Part shown: positions 24,082 to 31,698 of the stretch, piece after piece
Layout: each line of letters begins with the position of its first letter
Numbering within the stretch: position 1 is the first letter of the stretch
Source: Planctomycetota bacterium
Lineage (GTDB): Bacteria > Planctomycetota > PUPC01 > JACPCR01
Assembly: GCA_016179685.1 (NCBI GenBank)
Contig: JACPCR010000131.1
Coordinates: 1 to 37,844 of the forward strand
Reading direction: 5' to 3'
Length of the DNA: 37,844 nucleotides
Notes under the pieces: model-generated
Told to the model about the DNA's origin: nothing
The model's database searches: none
What the model saw: the letters and a program-made list of their open reading frames with translations, nothing else
Program-made: the position numbers and the translations under genes

Positions 24082-24937
24082 AGGTGAAGAATCCTCTGCC
24101 GGTCTTGCGGCCGAGCCGGCCGGCGCGCACCATCTGCACGAGGATCGGGCATGGCCGGTACTTGGGGTCGCCCAGCTCGCGGTGCAGCACCTGGAGGACG
24201 TCGAGGCAGACGTCGAGGCCGACGAAATCGGCCAGCTCGAGGGGTCCCATGGGATGGTGGAGTCCGAGTTTGACGATGGAATCGATCTCTTGGGGCCCGG
24301 CGACGCCCTCCATGACGGCGAAAAAGGCCTCATTGAGGAGCGGCATGAGGACGCGGTTAGCGACGAAGCCGGGGAAATCGCGCACGACCACGGCAGTCTT
24401 GCCGAGTTTTTCCGCCAGAGAGGCGGCCGCGGCCGCGGTCTCGTCGCTCGTGTCCAGTCCGCGGATGATTTCGACCAGCTTCATGATGGGGACCGGATTG
24501 AAGAAGTGCATGCCGATGAAGCGCGGTGCGCGTGCCGTCGTCGCGGCGAGCTGCGTAATCGAAATGGAGGACGTGTTGCTGGCGAAGCGGACCTCCGGCC
24601 CGAAGGCCTGGTCGAGGGCGCGAAAGATCTCCGCCTTGAGCTCCAGCCTCTCCGGGACGGCCTCGATGACGAAATCGACGCCGGCGCCGCGCGGCCACTC
24701 CACGCCGAGTTGCAGGTTCGCCAGCGCCCTCGCCTGGTCATCCGCCGTGATCTTCGCGCGGGACACTCCCGTCTCCAGGCTCTTCCGGATACGGTCCAGG
24801 GCCCGATCCAGCCGGTCGCGGCTCACGTCCGTCAGCCAGGTCGCCAGGCCGGCTTGTGCGGACACTTGGGCGATCCCGGCCCCCATCGTGCCGGCGCCGA
24901 CCACCAGGAGCTTTTCAGGAATTTTCGGCTGGTTCAC
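24071..24937 (-). CDS. 3-hydroxyacyl-CoA dehydrogenase (3-hydroxybutyryl-CoA type)
   Basis: 288-residue NAD-dependent enzyme that interconverts 3-hydroxyacyl-CoA and 3-oxoacyl-CoA. The Rossmann loop VVGAGTMGAGIA (12-23), the FASNTSSISI motif, and MHFFNPVPIMKLVEI with catalytic His144 are all present. The C-terminal helical dimer domain (GFVANRVLMPLLNEAFFAV, then DFVGLDVCLDVL) ends normally at GRGFFTYEG. The length matches stand-alone Hbd/PaaH-type enzymes rather than the fused FadB. The GTG start has GAGGAG 7 bases upstream. It overlaps pheT by 11 bases and follows thiG by 65, so these metabolically unrelated genes share one transcript direction. No acyl-CoA partner gene lies nearby. Confidence 0.93.
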   Translation of the reverse strand: MNQPKIPEKLLVVGAGTMGAGIAQVSAQAGLATWLTDVSRDRLDRALDRIRKSLETGVSRAKITADDQARALANLQLGVEWPRGAGVDFVIEAVPERLELKAEIFRALDQAFGPEVRFASNTSSISITQLAATTARAPRFIGMHFFNPVPIMKLVEIIRGLDTSDETAAAAASLAEKLGKTAVVVRDFPGFVANRVLMPLLNEAFFAVMEGVAGPQEIDSIVKLGLHHPMGPLELADFVGLDVCLDVLQVLHRELGDPKYRPCPILVQMVRAGRLGRKTGRGFFTYEG

Positions 24938-25002
24938 TCCACGCTCCTCTGAGTCCGCCCAGAAACGATACCGGAGTCCCGGCGGGATTGCGGCATCGTC
25001 GG

Positions 25003-25785
25003 CTACTCGATGAGGCCTTCGATCGGACTGGAAGCCGAGGCATAGAGCTTCTTGGGAATCCGGCCTGAGAGGAAGGCGAGTCGGCCCGCCTCGACCGCGA
25101 GCTTCATGGCCTGCGCCATCCTCAACGGGTCCTTGGCACAGGCGATGGCCGTGTTCATGAGGACCCCATCGGCCCCCAGCTCCATCGCCCGCACCGCGTC
25201 CGAGGCCGTGCCCACGCCCGCGTCCACCACCAGGGGAACGGTCGTGATCGCCTCGCGGAGCAGCCGCAGCGTGTAGGGATTGCAGATGCCGAGCCCGCTT
25301 CCGATCGGCGCGGCCAGGGGCATGACCGCGGCAGCGCCGGCATCGACCAGCTTCTTCGCCACGACGACGTCGTCGTTCGTGTAGGGAAGGACAGTGAAAC
25401 CTTGCTTCACCAGCTCACGGGTGGCTTCGAGCAGCCCGAGCACGTCGGGGAAGAGGGTTTTCTGGTCCCCGATCACCTCGAGCTTGACCAGGCTGCCCAG
25501 CCCGGCCTCCCGGGCCAATTGGCACGTCAGGACCGCATCGTCGACCGTATAACAGCCCGCGGTGTTCGGCAGGAGTGCGATGCGGCTCGTGTCGATATAG
25601 TCCAGCACCGATTCCTTCGTCCGGTCAGAAATGTTCTCTCGCCGGACCGCCACGGTGACCATTTCGGTTCCGGAGGCGAGGTGGCAATCGAGCATGACGC
25701 GAAAATTCGGGTACTTGCCCGTTCCGACGATCAATCGGGAGCGATAGACCTTGCCAGCGATGATCAGCGGTTCATCCGATTTCAT
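25003..25785 (-). CDS. thiG: Thiazole synthase
   Basis: 260-residue TIM-barrel enzyme that builds the thiazole phosphate of thiamine from deoxyxylulose phosphate, dehydroglycine and sulfur carried by ThiS. The Schiff-base Lys101 is in LVKLEVIGD. Other family blocks are SRLIVGTGKYPNF, LLPNTAGC, AAAVMPLAAPIGSGLGI and VDAGVGTASDA. The ATG is preceded by AAGGA. It follows thiS on the same strand, but copy 3 of the 135-bp element lies in the 237-bp gap, so coupling between the two may be altered. No thiamine-pyrophosphate riboswitch was recognised upstream of either gene. Confidence 0.96.
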   Translation of the reverse strand: MKSDEPLIIAGKVYRSRLIVGTGKYPNFRVMLDCHLASGTEMVTVAVRRENISDRTKESVLDYIDTSRIALLPNTAGCYTVDDAVLTCQLAREAGLGSLVKLEVIGDQKTLFPDVLGLLEATRELVKQGFTVLPYTNDDVVVAKKLVDAGAAAVMPLAAPIGSGLGICNPYTLRLLREAITTVPLVVDAGVGTASDAVRAMELGADGVLMNTAIACAKDPLRMAQAMKLAVEAGRLAFLSGRIPKKLYASASSPIEGLIE

Positions 25786-25865
25786 TCCTTGTCCTTGTTG
25801 ACGGTTTCAGGTGACCGGTGTCAGCAGTCCATTCGTTCAGAAATGACGCCGAGCACTCTCTCACT

Positions 25866-26015
25866 TCACTACTGGACTGACTTTTCACATAAATATTTAC
25901 AAACAAGAAAGTTGCAGTCTTCTTCGCCCGGTGATTGCTCTAAACTCTGGATTTATAAGTATCTAATATTTAAGAACTTAAGAGTTGATTGGGCAAGAGT
26001 CAGTCAACTTGAGTC
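25866..26015 (+). repeat. 135-bp dispersed element, copy 3
   Basis: The core is 25873-26007 with ends TGGACTGACTTT and AGAGTCAGTCAA. The left 28 bases, including eight beyond the terminus, are identical to copy 1. It lies between thiG and thiS. Its right flank reaches to within eight bases of the thiS stop codon (26023-26025). Confidence 0.85.
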
Positions 26016-26022
26016 ACTTGAT

Positions 26023-26226
26023 TTACGAGCCTCCACTGACCGGCCGGACGATTTCCACCCGGTCGCCATCGCACAGCAGGGTTTGGCCGAAGAGGTTGCG
26101 GTCGACGACTTTTCGATTGATCGCGACGGCCCGGAACTTGGCATCGACCCTCAGGTGGCGCAGCAGGTCCTCGACGGTCTGGACATCGGCCGGCTGCAAA
26201 TCTTTTCCATTGACGATCAGATGCAT
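26023..26226 (-). CDS. thiS: Sulfur carrier protein ThiS with an extra C-terminal Ser
   Basis: 67-residue ubiquitin-fold carrier that delivers sulfur to ThiG as a C-terminal thiocarboxylate. The family pattern is clear: MHLIVNGK at the start, a TVEDLLRHL helix, VAINRKVV, and GDRVEIVRPVSGGS at the end. ThiS normally ends exactly in Gly-Gly. Here one Ser follows the Gly-Gly before the TAA. Either a protease trims it, the tail was changed by the neighbouring repeat insertion, or the protein is no longer fully functional. It is followed at once by copy 3 of the 135-bp element and then thiG. The ribosome-binding site is weak. Confidence 0.9.
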   Translation of the reverse strand: MHLIVNGKDLQPADVQTVEDLLRHLRVDAKFRAVAINRKVVDRNLFGQTLLCDGDRVEIVRPVSGGS

Positions 26227-26577
26227 GGCGGGAGCTTTTCTCTACCCGGGACAGCGAATGTAGTGTCCGGGCCGGCCCAAGTCAAGTCGAGATGTGGAGG
26301 GTGCAGGGGCTTGCCTCGAAGCGAAGCGGGGGTGATCGAGGTGTCAGGTGTCTGGCTTCAGGTTTCGGGGACGAGAGAGAAGCGAGAAGCAAGGAGCGAG
26401 CAGTGGGCAGAAGGGGGCGAGGGGACAAGGGGACGAGGGACTTCAGAATCCAGAATGGGTAATCCGTGAGCAGCAAATCCCCCAACCACCAACCGATTCG
26501 CGACGTGGCCCTTGCTGGTTCTTACTCGGCCCCGGTCTTCACCACCAACCGATTCCCCAGGCGGCCATCGTCGGCTC
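26227..26577. other. Intergenic region with purine-rich and short direct repeats
   Basis: No gene is seen. It holds a CAGGTGTC motif near 26340, a purine-rich run at about 26380-26450 with GAGGGGACAAGGGGACGAGG (a similar run lies near 35431), and a direct repeat CACCAACCGATTC at about 26490 and 26545. The promoter of thiS should lie here, but no clear hexamers or riboswitch were recognised. Confidence 0.4.
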
Positions 26578-27237
26578 TCACTCGGGTGTCTGGGAGCGCT
26601 TGACTCCAGCGCCACCTTTCCGCCCCTTACCCTTTGTCCTCTTTCTCGCCGCATTGATGAGGCTTGCGAGAGCCGCCAGGACCTGGTCATAGTCCACAGC
26701 CGCAACGGGCCCGACGTGCGCTCGGGGCGAACCGGACTTTGCGATCTCGTCCCTCAAGGACTGGAGCGTCTGGTTCACGTGTTTCTCGAAGCTTTCGAGG
26801 GTGGGCTCGCCGCTCTGTTGCCTTTGCTCCACGTACCATTCCAGCACCTGCACGAAGAAGTCCCCGAGGAGCTCGGCGGGCAGGCCATAGTCCTCAGCGG
26901 ATTCCAGTACCAGCCTTTGGGCGTCTTCGTGTGCCCGTTCGACCATCCGGTCCAGGTATTCTTGCGATTTTTCAAGAGAAACTGACGTCTGTAGGCCTGC
27001 GGGCGAAGACCGTTCTGGTCCGTGTCCCGGCAGGGACTGGGACTGTCCGACCAAGAATTCAACGGGGGCGAGGAGCGCTTTCGAGATAGCGATCAGCTCC
27101 TCGATTTTAGGTTTGGCGCCGCGCTGCAGCCTGTAGAGCCTGTGCCTGCTGATGCTCAATTGGCGGGCAAGTTGGTCGACACGCGTGTTACGCTGTGCAA
27201 GAGCCATGCGAAACCGTTCAGCGAAGATTTTCGACAT
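26578..27237 (-). CDS. XRE-type helix-turn-helix regulator
   Basis: 219 residues. The N-terminal 60 residues are a lambda-repressor-type HTH (RNTRVDQLARQLSISRHRLY, then RLQRGAKPKIEELIAISKAL). The rest is a helical domain with no enzymatic motif, including EYLDRMVERAHEDAQRLVLE, and a Lys/Arg-rich C-terminal tail (KRTKGKGRKGG) that could add non-specific DNA binding. It could be autoregulated, since an AT-rich stretch with inverted repeats lies directly upstream. The target is unknown and no toxin or phage gene lies beside it. Confidence 0.8.
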   Translation of the reverse strand: MSKIFAERFRMALAQRNTRVDQLARQLSISRHRLYRLQRGAKPKIEELIAISKALLAPVEFLVGQSQSLPGHGPERSSPAGLQTSVSLEKSQEYLDRMVERAHEDAQRLVLESAEDYGLPAELLGDFFVQVLEWYVEQRQQSGEPTLESFEKHVNQTLQSLRDEIAKSGSPRAHVGPVAAVDYDQVLAALASLINAARKRTKGKGRKGGAGVKRSQTPE

Positions 27238-27569
27238 GGCGTTGTGGACAAAGGGAGAGATGAGGGGACGAAGTCCGCGGAGGCAATCGGCGGCTGGTGC
27301 AAGCTAGGATGGCGAGACAACAACATATTAAACCAAATCAGAATTGATTAAGCCATGAAAAAATAGTATTAAATTGTTGTAGGACAAAGGCTTATAACCA
27401 TTTTAGCGCCTGAAGTCAATTATGAGTACCTCAGGGTCTCCATCCGGGTGATAGAATAACTTTTATTGCAACAAAATATTCAAAAGTACGACCGTAAAAG
27501 ATGAGCGAAGTTCACCCTTTATAACGCACCACGCACATCAAAGAAGAATTTTGTCGAGAGAAGCGCGGT
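27238..27569. promoter_or_regulatory. AT-rich upstream region of the XRE gene, possible operator
   Basis: About 330 bases without a gene and far more AT-rich than the surroundings. ACAACAACATATTAAA (from about 27317) faces TATTAAATTGTTGT about 40 bases on, an imperfect inverted repeat that could bind the XRE regulator. A minus-strand TAATAT could be a -10 but lacks a convincing -35. The far end borders the stop of the hpnB pseudogene. Confidence 0.4.
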
Positions 27570-28785
27570 CTATCTTGGGTAAGTTCGGCCCTTCCAGCCG
27601 CCGCCGCGGCGGTTTCGGTGTCGCCGGGCAGAATCGACCGTCATGAGAGTGAAAAGCAGGGCAGCGATCGGCAGGAGGATGGCAGCGAGAGAGGACAGCC
27701 GATACCAGCGCCTCATAGGGAGATAGGCGAGGGTCATGCAGGCCCATGCGGTGAAGCCGCACAGGGCTGCTGCGAAACCGAGGGGGAGCGACGGAGGGGG
27801 TCCGTAGAGGGCGGCAGCGATGCCCAGCATGCCGCAAAGCGGCGGTGCGAGGTACAAGGCGAACATACCGAGGACGGTACCGACAAGTCGTGCCGTGGAG
27901 TATCGAAGCTGGGTATAGGCGGTTCGCGCGACCATGTTCCAGATACCGGAGAGGCCTGGGTAACCGCGTCGGCTGCGGACCTGCTGGCAGAGGCCGATCC
28001 AGAGCCTGCCGCGGCCATTCCGGCCCAGGTCCCGGATACGTCGGGCCAGGGCGCAGTCGTCGATGACGGCCCCGGCAATAGCTTTGAGGCCGCCCGCACG
28101 CTCGAGGGCCGTTCGGCGGAGAAGGATGCAGCCGCCGGCGGCTGCGGCCTCGGCCCGGTCCGGGTCGTTGACCCAGCGGAAGGGGTAGAGCTTGGCAAAG
28201 AAGAACACGAAGGCCGGGATCAGCAACCGTTCCCAGAAAGTTTCTGTTCGAAGCTGGACCATGAGCGAAGCGAGGTCGAGGTCTTCCGTGCGGGCTTTCT
28301 GCACCAGTGTGGCGATGGTGGCTGATGTGTGGGCAATGTCCGCGTCCGTGAGGAGCAGGAATTCGGACTCCGGACTTACACCTACGCCCTGATGAAGTGC
28401 CCACACCTTTGCCGGTCCAGCCTGCCGGGAGGGGTGGAGCGGAGAGCAGGGTCAGGCGCGCGGGCGCGCCGCAGTCGCTGGCGAGCTGCTGGGCGACCTC
28501 GGCCGTCCCGTCTTCGCTGTGGTCGTCCACCAGGACGATATTCAGCGGTCCCGGGTAATTCTGCCGGAGGAGGGTTGGAAGCGTGGCCGGCAACACCTCG
28601 GCCTCGTTTCTGGCTGGGACGATGACGCTGACCGCGCCCCAGTTCCCGGCGACGAATTCCGGGCTGTCGGGGACGGCGAGGCAGGCATCGGTACGCCAGA
28701 ACCCGCCATGGGCGAACAGCAGCCAGAGCCAGGCGAGGAGGGCGATGAAGCCAAGAAGGGTTGCGATCGCGAGGACGCCGTCCAT
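27570..28785 (-). pseudogene. hpnB: Hopanoid-associated glycosyltransferase HpnB, frameshifted
   Basis: Family 2 glycosyltransferase associated with hopanoid biosynthesis. The N-terminal frame (from ATG 28785) has a TM segment, then AVSVIVPARNEAEVLPATLP and NIVLVDDHSEDGT. Just after LPAGWTGK the frame breaks. The continuation, WALHQGVGV, then FLLLTDADIAHT, AAAAGGCILLRR, DDCALARRI, ARTAYTQLRYS and VLGMFALYLAPPL, is in the next frame and ends at TAG 27572-27570. One extra base at about 28406-28407 (CC in the plus-strand stretch CACACCTTT) explains everything. Both halves are otherwise intact, full length about 405 residues. This is either a recent frameshift or an assembly/sequencing error. No squalene-hopene cyclase gene is nearby. 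Confidence 0.85.
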
Positions 28786-28810
28786 AGTGGGAGATTATCG
28801 TGTTGCGCGC

Positions 28811-28816
28811 TACAAT
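28811..28816 (+). promoter_or_regulatory. Possible -10 element for a near-leaderless transcript
   Basis: TACAAT lies only 8 bases before the ATG of the AAC(3)-like gene, and no Shine-Dalgarno is visible. If used, the transcript would begin within a base or two of the start codon. The -35 position has no good match, so this is tentative. Confidence 0.3.
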
Positions 28817-28824
28817 AACCACCC

Positions 28825-29580
28825 ATGAGTGTCTCGCACACGAGGGCGACATTGGCTGAAGACCTCCGGCGGCTGGGCGTGTGCCACGGAGATATTCTTT
28901 TTGTACATTCATCGTTCAGAAGCCTGGGGCCTGTCGAAGGCGCAGCGACAAGCGTCGTGGGGGCTTTCGAGGACGCCCTGATGCCCGATGGCCTGCTGTT
29001 GATGCCGTCGTTCAATCTGGTCGAGAAGCGCTCCGAGACCTGGAACTTGGAGACGACGCCCGCGACGACGGGCTGGCTGACGGAGTTCTTCCGAAAGATG
29101 CCGGGGACGTGCCGGTCGGACCACTACTCACACTCTGTTGCAGCGCGGGGCAAGAATGCGGCCGAGTTCGTTTCGGGACACCGCAGCCTCGAGGGTTATT
29201 CTTCGCCGTGGGACCTCGAGCCCTGGGGTCGGACCTATGGGACCCATTCGCCCATGATCCGGGCTTATCGGGCCGGCGGGAAGCTCCTGATGCTCGGGGT
29301 AGGTTACGATTCTTCGACTTACATGCACGTCGTGGAGGCGATCGATTGGGCCCGACGCCGGGAGAAGGACCCTGAAGCGGGTTTTTTCTACATCGGGCGA
29401 AATCGCCCTTTGCTCGGGGAATACTGGGACTCACTGGGCCGGGTGCACCGCGGCCGGGTAGGGAACGCAGAGTGCCGCCTATCGGTGATCACCGACTTTG
29501 TGGATACGCTGGTCGCCGAAGTGGAGGCCCATCCAGAGAAATACTATCGAGGGTGGCCAGCGAAGGTGGGTGCTCCGTAA
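28825..29580 (+). CDS. AAC(3)-like N-acetyltransferase
   Basis: 251-residue member of the aminoglycoside 3-N-acetyltransferase (AAC(3)/YokD) family, which transfers acetyl from acetyl-CoA to an amine. Family blocks are ILFVHSSFRSLGPVEGA (25-41), MPSFN, CRSDHYSHSVAARG, LEPWGRTYGTHSP and LMLGVGYDSSTYMHVVEA. The usual RSxHP block reads RSDHY, a small departure. Many chromosomal homologues do not give antibiotic resistance, so a metabolic amine substrate is equally likely. It diverges from hpnB across only 39 bases and runs 12 bases ahead of the next gene. Resistance should not be assumed. Confidence 0.88.
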   Translation: MSVSHTRATLAEDLRRLGVCHGDILFVHSSFRSLGPVEGAATSVVGAFEDALMPDGLLLMPSFNLVEKRSETWNLETTPATTGWLTEFFRKMPGTCRSDHYSHSVAARGKNAAEFVSGHRSLEGYSSPWDLEPWGRTYGTHSPMIRAYRAGGKLLMLGVGYDSSTYMHVVEAIDWARRREKDPEAGFFYIGRNRPLLGEYWDSLGRVHRGRVGNAECRLSVITDFVDTLVAEVEAHPEKYYRGWPAKVGAP

Positions 29581-29592
29581 CGGGTTTCCATT

Positions 29593-30885
29593 ATGTCCGA
29601 CCTGAAGAAGGCCTATCACACGATCCAGGACGACCATTTTCCGGCTGAAATGACCATCTCGTTCGGGCCGCACCGGCTGGTCTATCGCAAGCGGGTTTGG
29701 CGACTCCGGGACGAGGACACCGGCGAGGTGGCGGAGAAAGGTCTGCGGTACGGGGAGAATCCGGGCCAGGAAGCGGCGCTTTACGAGTTGGTCAACGGGA
29801 ATCTGGTGCTGGGAGACTGCCGATTCATCGAGCCCGGCCGCGGGTTGGTGAGTTCCTTGAGCGAGGATCAACTTCACCAATTCGGGAAGCATCCAAGCAA
29901 GATCAATCTGACGGACATCGATTCGGGTCTGAACATTTTGAAATATCTGGCGGACCGCCCGGCGGCAGTCGTGATGAAGCACAACAACCCCTCGGGGGCG
30001 GCGTGCGGCCAGACGATCGGCGAGGCCTTCGAGAAGGCCTACGGTGCGGACCGTCTGGCCGCCATGGGGGGCTGCGTGGTGTTGAATGGGACGGTGGACC
30101 GGGACATGGCCGGCCGTATCAGCGAGCGCTATTTCGAGGTGATCGCTGCGCCGGGCTACGAGCCGGGCGCCGTGGACGTTTTGAAAAGTCGGAAGAACCT
30201 CAGGATCGTGGAGATCCGGGCATTGGCGGAGCTTCAGGCCTATGCAGCGGAACGCTTCGTGGATTTCAAATCGCTGCAAGATGGCGGGATGATCGTCCAG
30301 CAATCGCCCTTGAACCGTATTCGGAGCGTTTCGGACTTCTTGCCAGCGACGGTCCGGAAGAAGGGCGTGGATTACCGAATCCGGCGTCCGCCGACGGAGG
30401 AGGAGCTGCGGGACCTTCTCTTTGGCTGGCAAGTGGAACAGGGTGTGACGTCGAATTCGGTCATCTACGTGAAGGGCCTGGCGACGGTCGGCGTGGGCAC
30501 AGGTGAGCAGGATCGAGTCGGCGTAGCGAAAATCGCCCGGGACAAGGCCTACGAGAAGTACGCGGATGGACTTTGCTACCGGCGGTTCGGCTTGCCCCTT
30601 TACCAGCTCGAACTGGCGGTGTCGAGGGGCGAACGGCATGCGGAAGAGGTCGACTCGATCCGGACGGAGGCGAGAGCGGCGCGGGGCGACCTGATCGGCT
30701 CGGCCATGATCTCGGACGGTTTTTTCCCGTTTCGTGACGGCGTGGACGTGGGCATCCGCGAGGGCGTGACGAGCGTGTGCCAGCCGGGCGGGTCGATCAA
30801 CGACCACGAGGTGATCGAGGCGTGCAACGAGGCGAGTCCTCCGGTGGCGATGGTGTTCACGGGCCAGAGGGCCTTCCGGCATTAA
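29593..30885 (+). CDS. Stand-alone AICAR formyltransferase (PurH-like C-terminal domain)
   Basis: 430 residues corresponding to the AICAR transformylase half of PurH, which adds the last carbon of the purine ring using 10-formyl-tetrahydrofolate. LRYGENPGQ (51-59; usually LRYGENPHQ) and MKHNNPSGAA with catalytic Lys129-His130 are present, as is the C-terminal block QPGGSINDHEVIEACNEA. The IMP cyclohydrolase (MGS-like) domain of bifunctional PurH (about 200 residues at the N-terminus) is absent, so ring closure must come from another protein. DUF4416 begins two bases after its stop. No Shine-Dalgarno is seen, but a 12-base gap from the previous gene suggests shared transcription. Confidence 0.92.
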   Translation: MSDLKKAYHTIQDDHFPAEMTISFGPHRLVYRKRVWRLRDEDTGEVAEKGLRYGENPGQEAALYELVNGNLVLGDCRFIEPGRGLVSSLSEDQLHQFGKHPSKINLTDIDSGLNILKYLADRPAAVVMKHNNPSGAACGQTIGEAFEKAYGADRLAAMGGCVVLNGTVDRDMAGRISERYFEVIAAPGYEPGAVDVLKSRKNLRIVEIRALAELQAYAAERFVDFKSLQDGGMIVQQSPLNRIRSVSDFLPATVRKKGVDYRIRRPPTEEELRDLLFGWQVEQGVTSNSVIYVKGLATVGVGTGEQDRVGVAKIARDKAYEKYADGLCYRRFGLPLYQLELAVSRGERHAEEVDSIRTEARAARGDLIGSAMISDGFFPFRDGVDVGIREGVTSVCQPGGSINDHEVIEACNEASPPVAMVFTGQRAFRH

Positions 30886-30887
30886 CC

Positions 30888-31430
30888 ATGGGCGAAGTGC
30901 GGCCGGTAAGACCCGTGAAGCTTTTCATCGGACTCCTGGCCGGCCGGCCAGGGCTGATGGAGACGGCGGTGGAGCGATGTTCCGCGGAGCTCGGCGAGGT
31001 CGAGAAGCGTCTGGGGCCTCTCCCTTTTGACCACACGGATTATTACGCGGCGGAGATGGGGTCCAAGCTGATGAGGGAGATCGTGACGTTTCGCCCTCTG
31101 ATCGATCCGGACCGACTGCCGGGGATCAAGCTTCGGACGAACGAGTTGGAGGCTGAGATCGCCAGGCTGCCGGAACAGCCCGTGGCTCGGCCGGTGAATC
31201 TGGACCCGGGATACGTGTCGACGGGCTCGGTGGTGCTGGCCACGACGAAGAATTACTCGCACCGGCTTTACCTGGGGCAGGGGATTTACGGGGAGGTGAC
31301 GTTGCACTTTCAGGAGGGCTCGTTCCGATCGTGGCCCTGGACGTATCCGGACTATCAGACGCCAGCGACCGTGAAGTTTTTCAACGAGGTTCGAGCGCGA
31401 TACATGGGTCAGCTCAAAGGGCAGGGGTGA
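30888..31430 (+). CDS. DUF4416 family protein
   Basis: 180 residues of unknown function. The family pattern is clear: PVKLFIGLLAG at the start, FDHTDYYAAEMGSKLMREIV, GIKLRTNELEAEIA, RPVNLDPGYVSTGSVVLATT, HRLYLGQGIYGEVTLHF and WTYPDYQT. Conserved Asp, Tyr, Arg and His residues in NLDPGY and HRLYL suggest an enzyme rather than a structural protein. The ATG lies two bases after the AICAR formyltransferase stop, so the two are surely cotranscribed. A role in the purine step is inferred from position only. Confidence 0.9.
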   Translation: MGEVRPVRPVKLFIGLLAGRPGLMETAVERCSAELGEVEKRLGPLPFDHTDYYAAEMGSKLMREIVTFRPLIDPDRLPGIKLRTNELEAEIARLPEQPVARPVNLDPGYVSTGSVVLATTKNYSHRLYLGQGIYGEVTLHFQEGSFRSWPWTYPDYQTPATVKFFNEVRARYMGQLKGQG

Positions 31431-31577
31431 GCAATGGGCGAAAGAAAGGGGAGGGCGGGCCGGGCCAGCCTGATCGCTTGTGGACTCCGTGCGGCCCTGG
31501 CTGCGGAAGCATCTTGCTGGCATCCGCGGCCATCGGTACTTGATATCTGTCAATCTCCAAGGCCAGCAGTTTCTCCA

Positions 31578-31601
31578 CTCAAGTTTGGCGCCCCAAGCGC
31601 C
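31578..31601. repeat. Short palindromic repeat, copy 2
   Basis: CTCAAGTTTGGCGCCCCAAG then CGCC matches 21889-21911 with one change in the loop, keeping the GGCGC/GCGCC stem. It lies in the gap after DUF4416 and could terminate that operon. Confidence 0.5.
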
Positions 31602-31646
31602 TCATGGAATCCCTCACAATGGGATAGGTCCGGGAGGTGTTTCTAT

Positions 31647-31698
31647 CTCGTTTTCAGCGGCGAAAATGTGTTTCCGCATTTCCGCCGCTGAAAACGAG
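31647..31698. repeat. 52-bp palindrome containing the esterase stop codon
   Basis: CTCGTTTTCAGCGGC (from 31647) pairs with GCCGCTGAAAACGAG (to 31698). The stem is about 24 bp with a few mismatches in its inner part and a 4-base loop (31671-31674). The esterase stop (31654) lies in the left arm, so its last residues are encoded by the palindrome. It is probably also the esterase terminator. Confidence 0.65.

Noticed and set aside
26227..26577. TPP riboswitch upstream of thiS
   Set aside because: The conserved CTGAGA and ACCTGA blocks were not found on the minus strand in the right order.
28825..29580. Calling the AAC(3)-like gene an antibiotic-resistance gene
   Set aside because: Family membership alone does not show resistance. 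Many chromosomal homologues lack it, and no mobile resistance context is present.
29479..30882. 467-codon frame antisense to the AICAR formyltransferase
   Set aside because: It is a composition-driven shadow. The plus-strand frame carries all the catalytic motifs.
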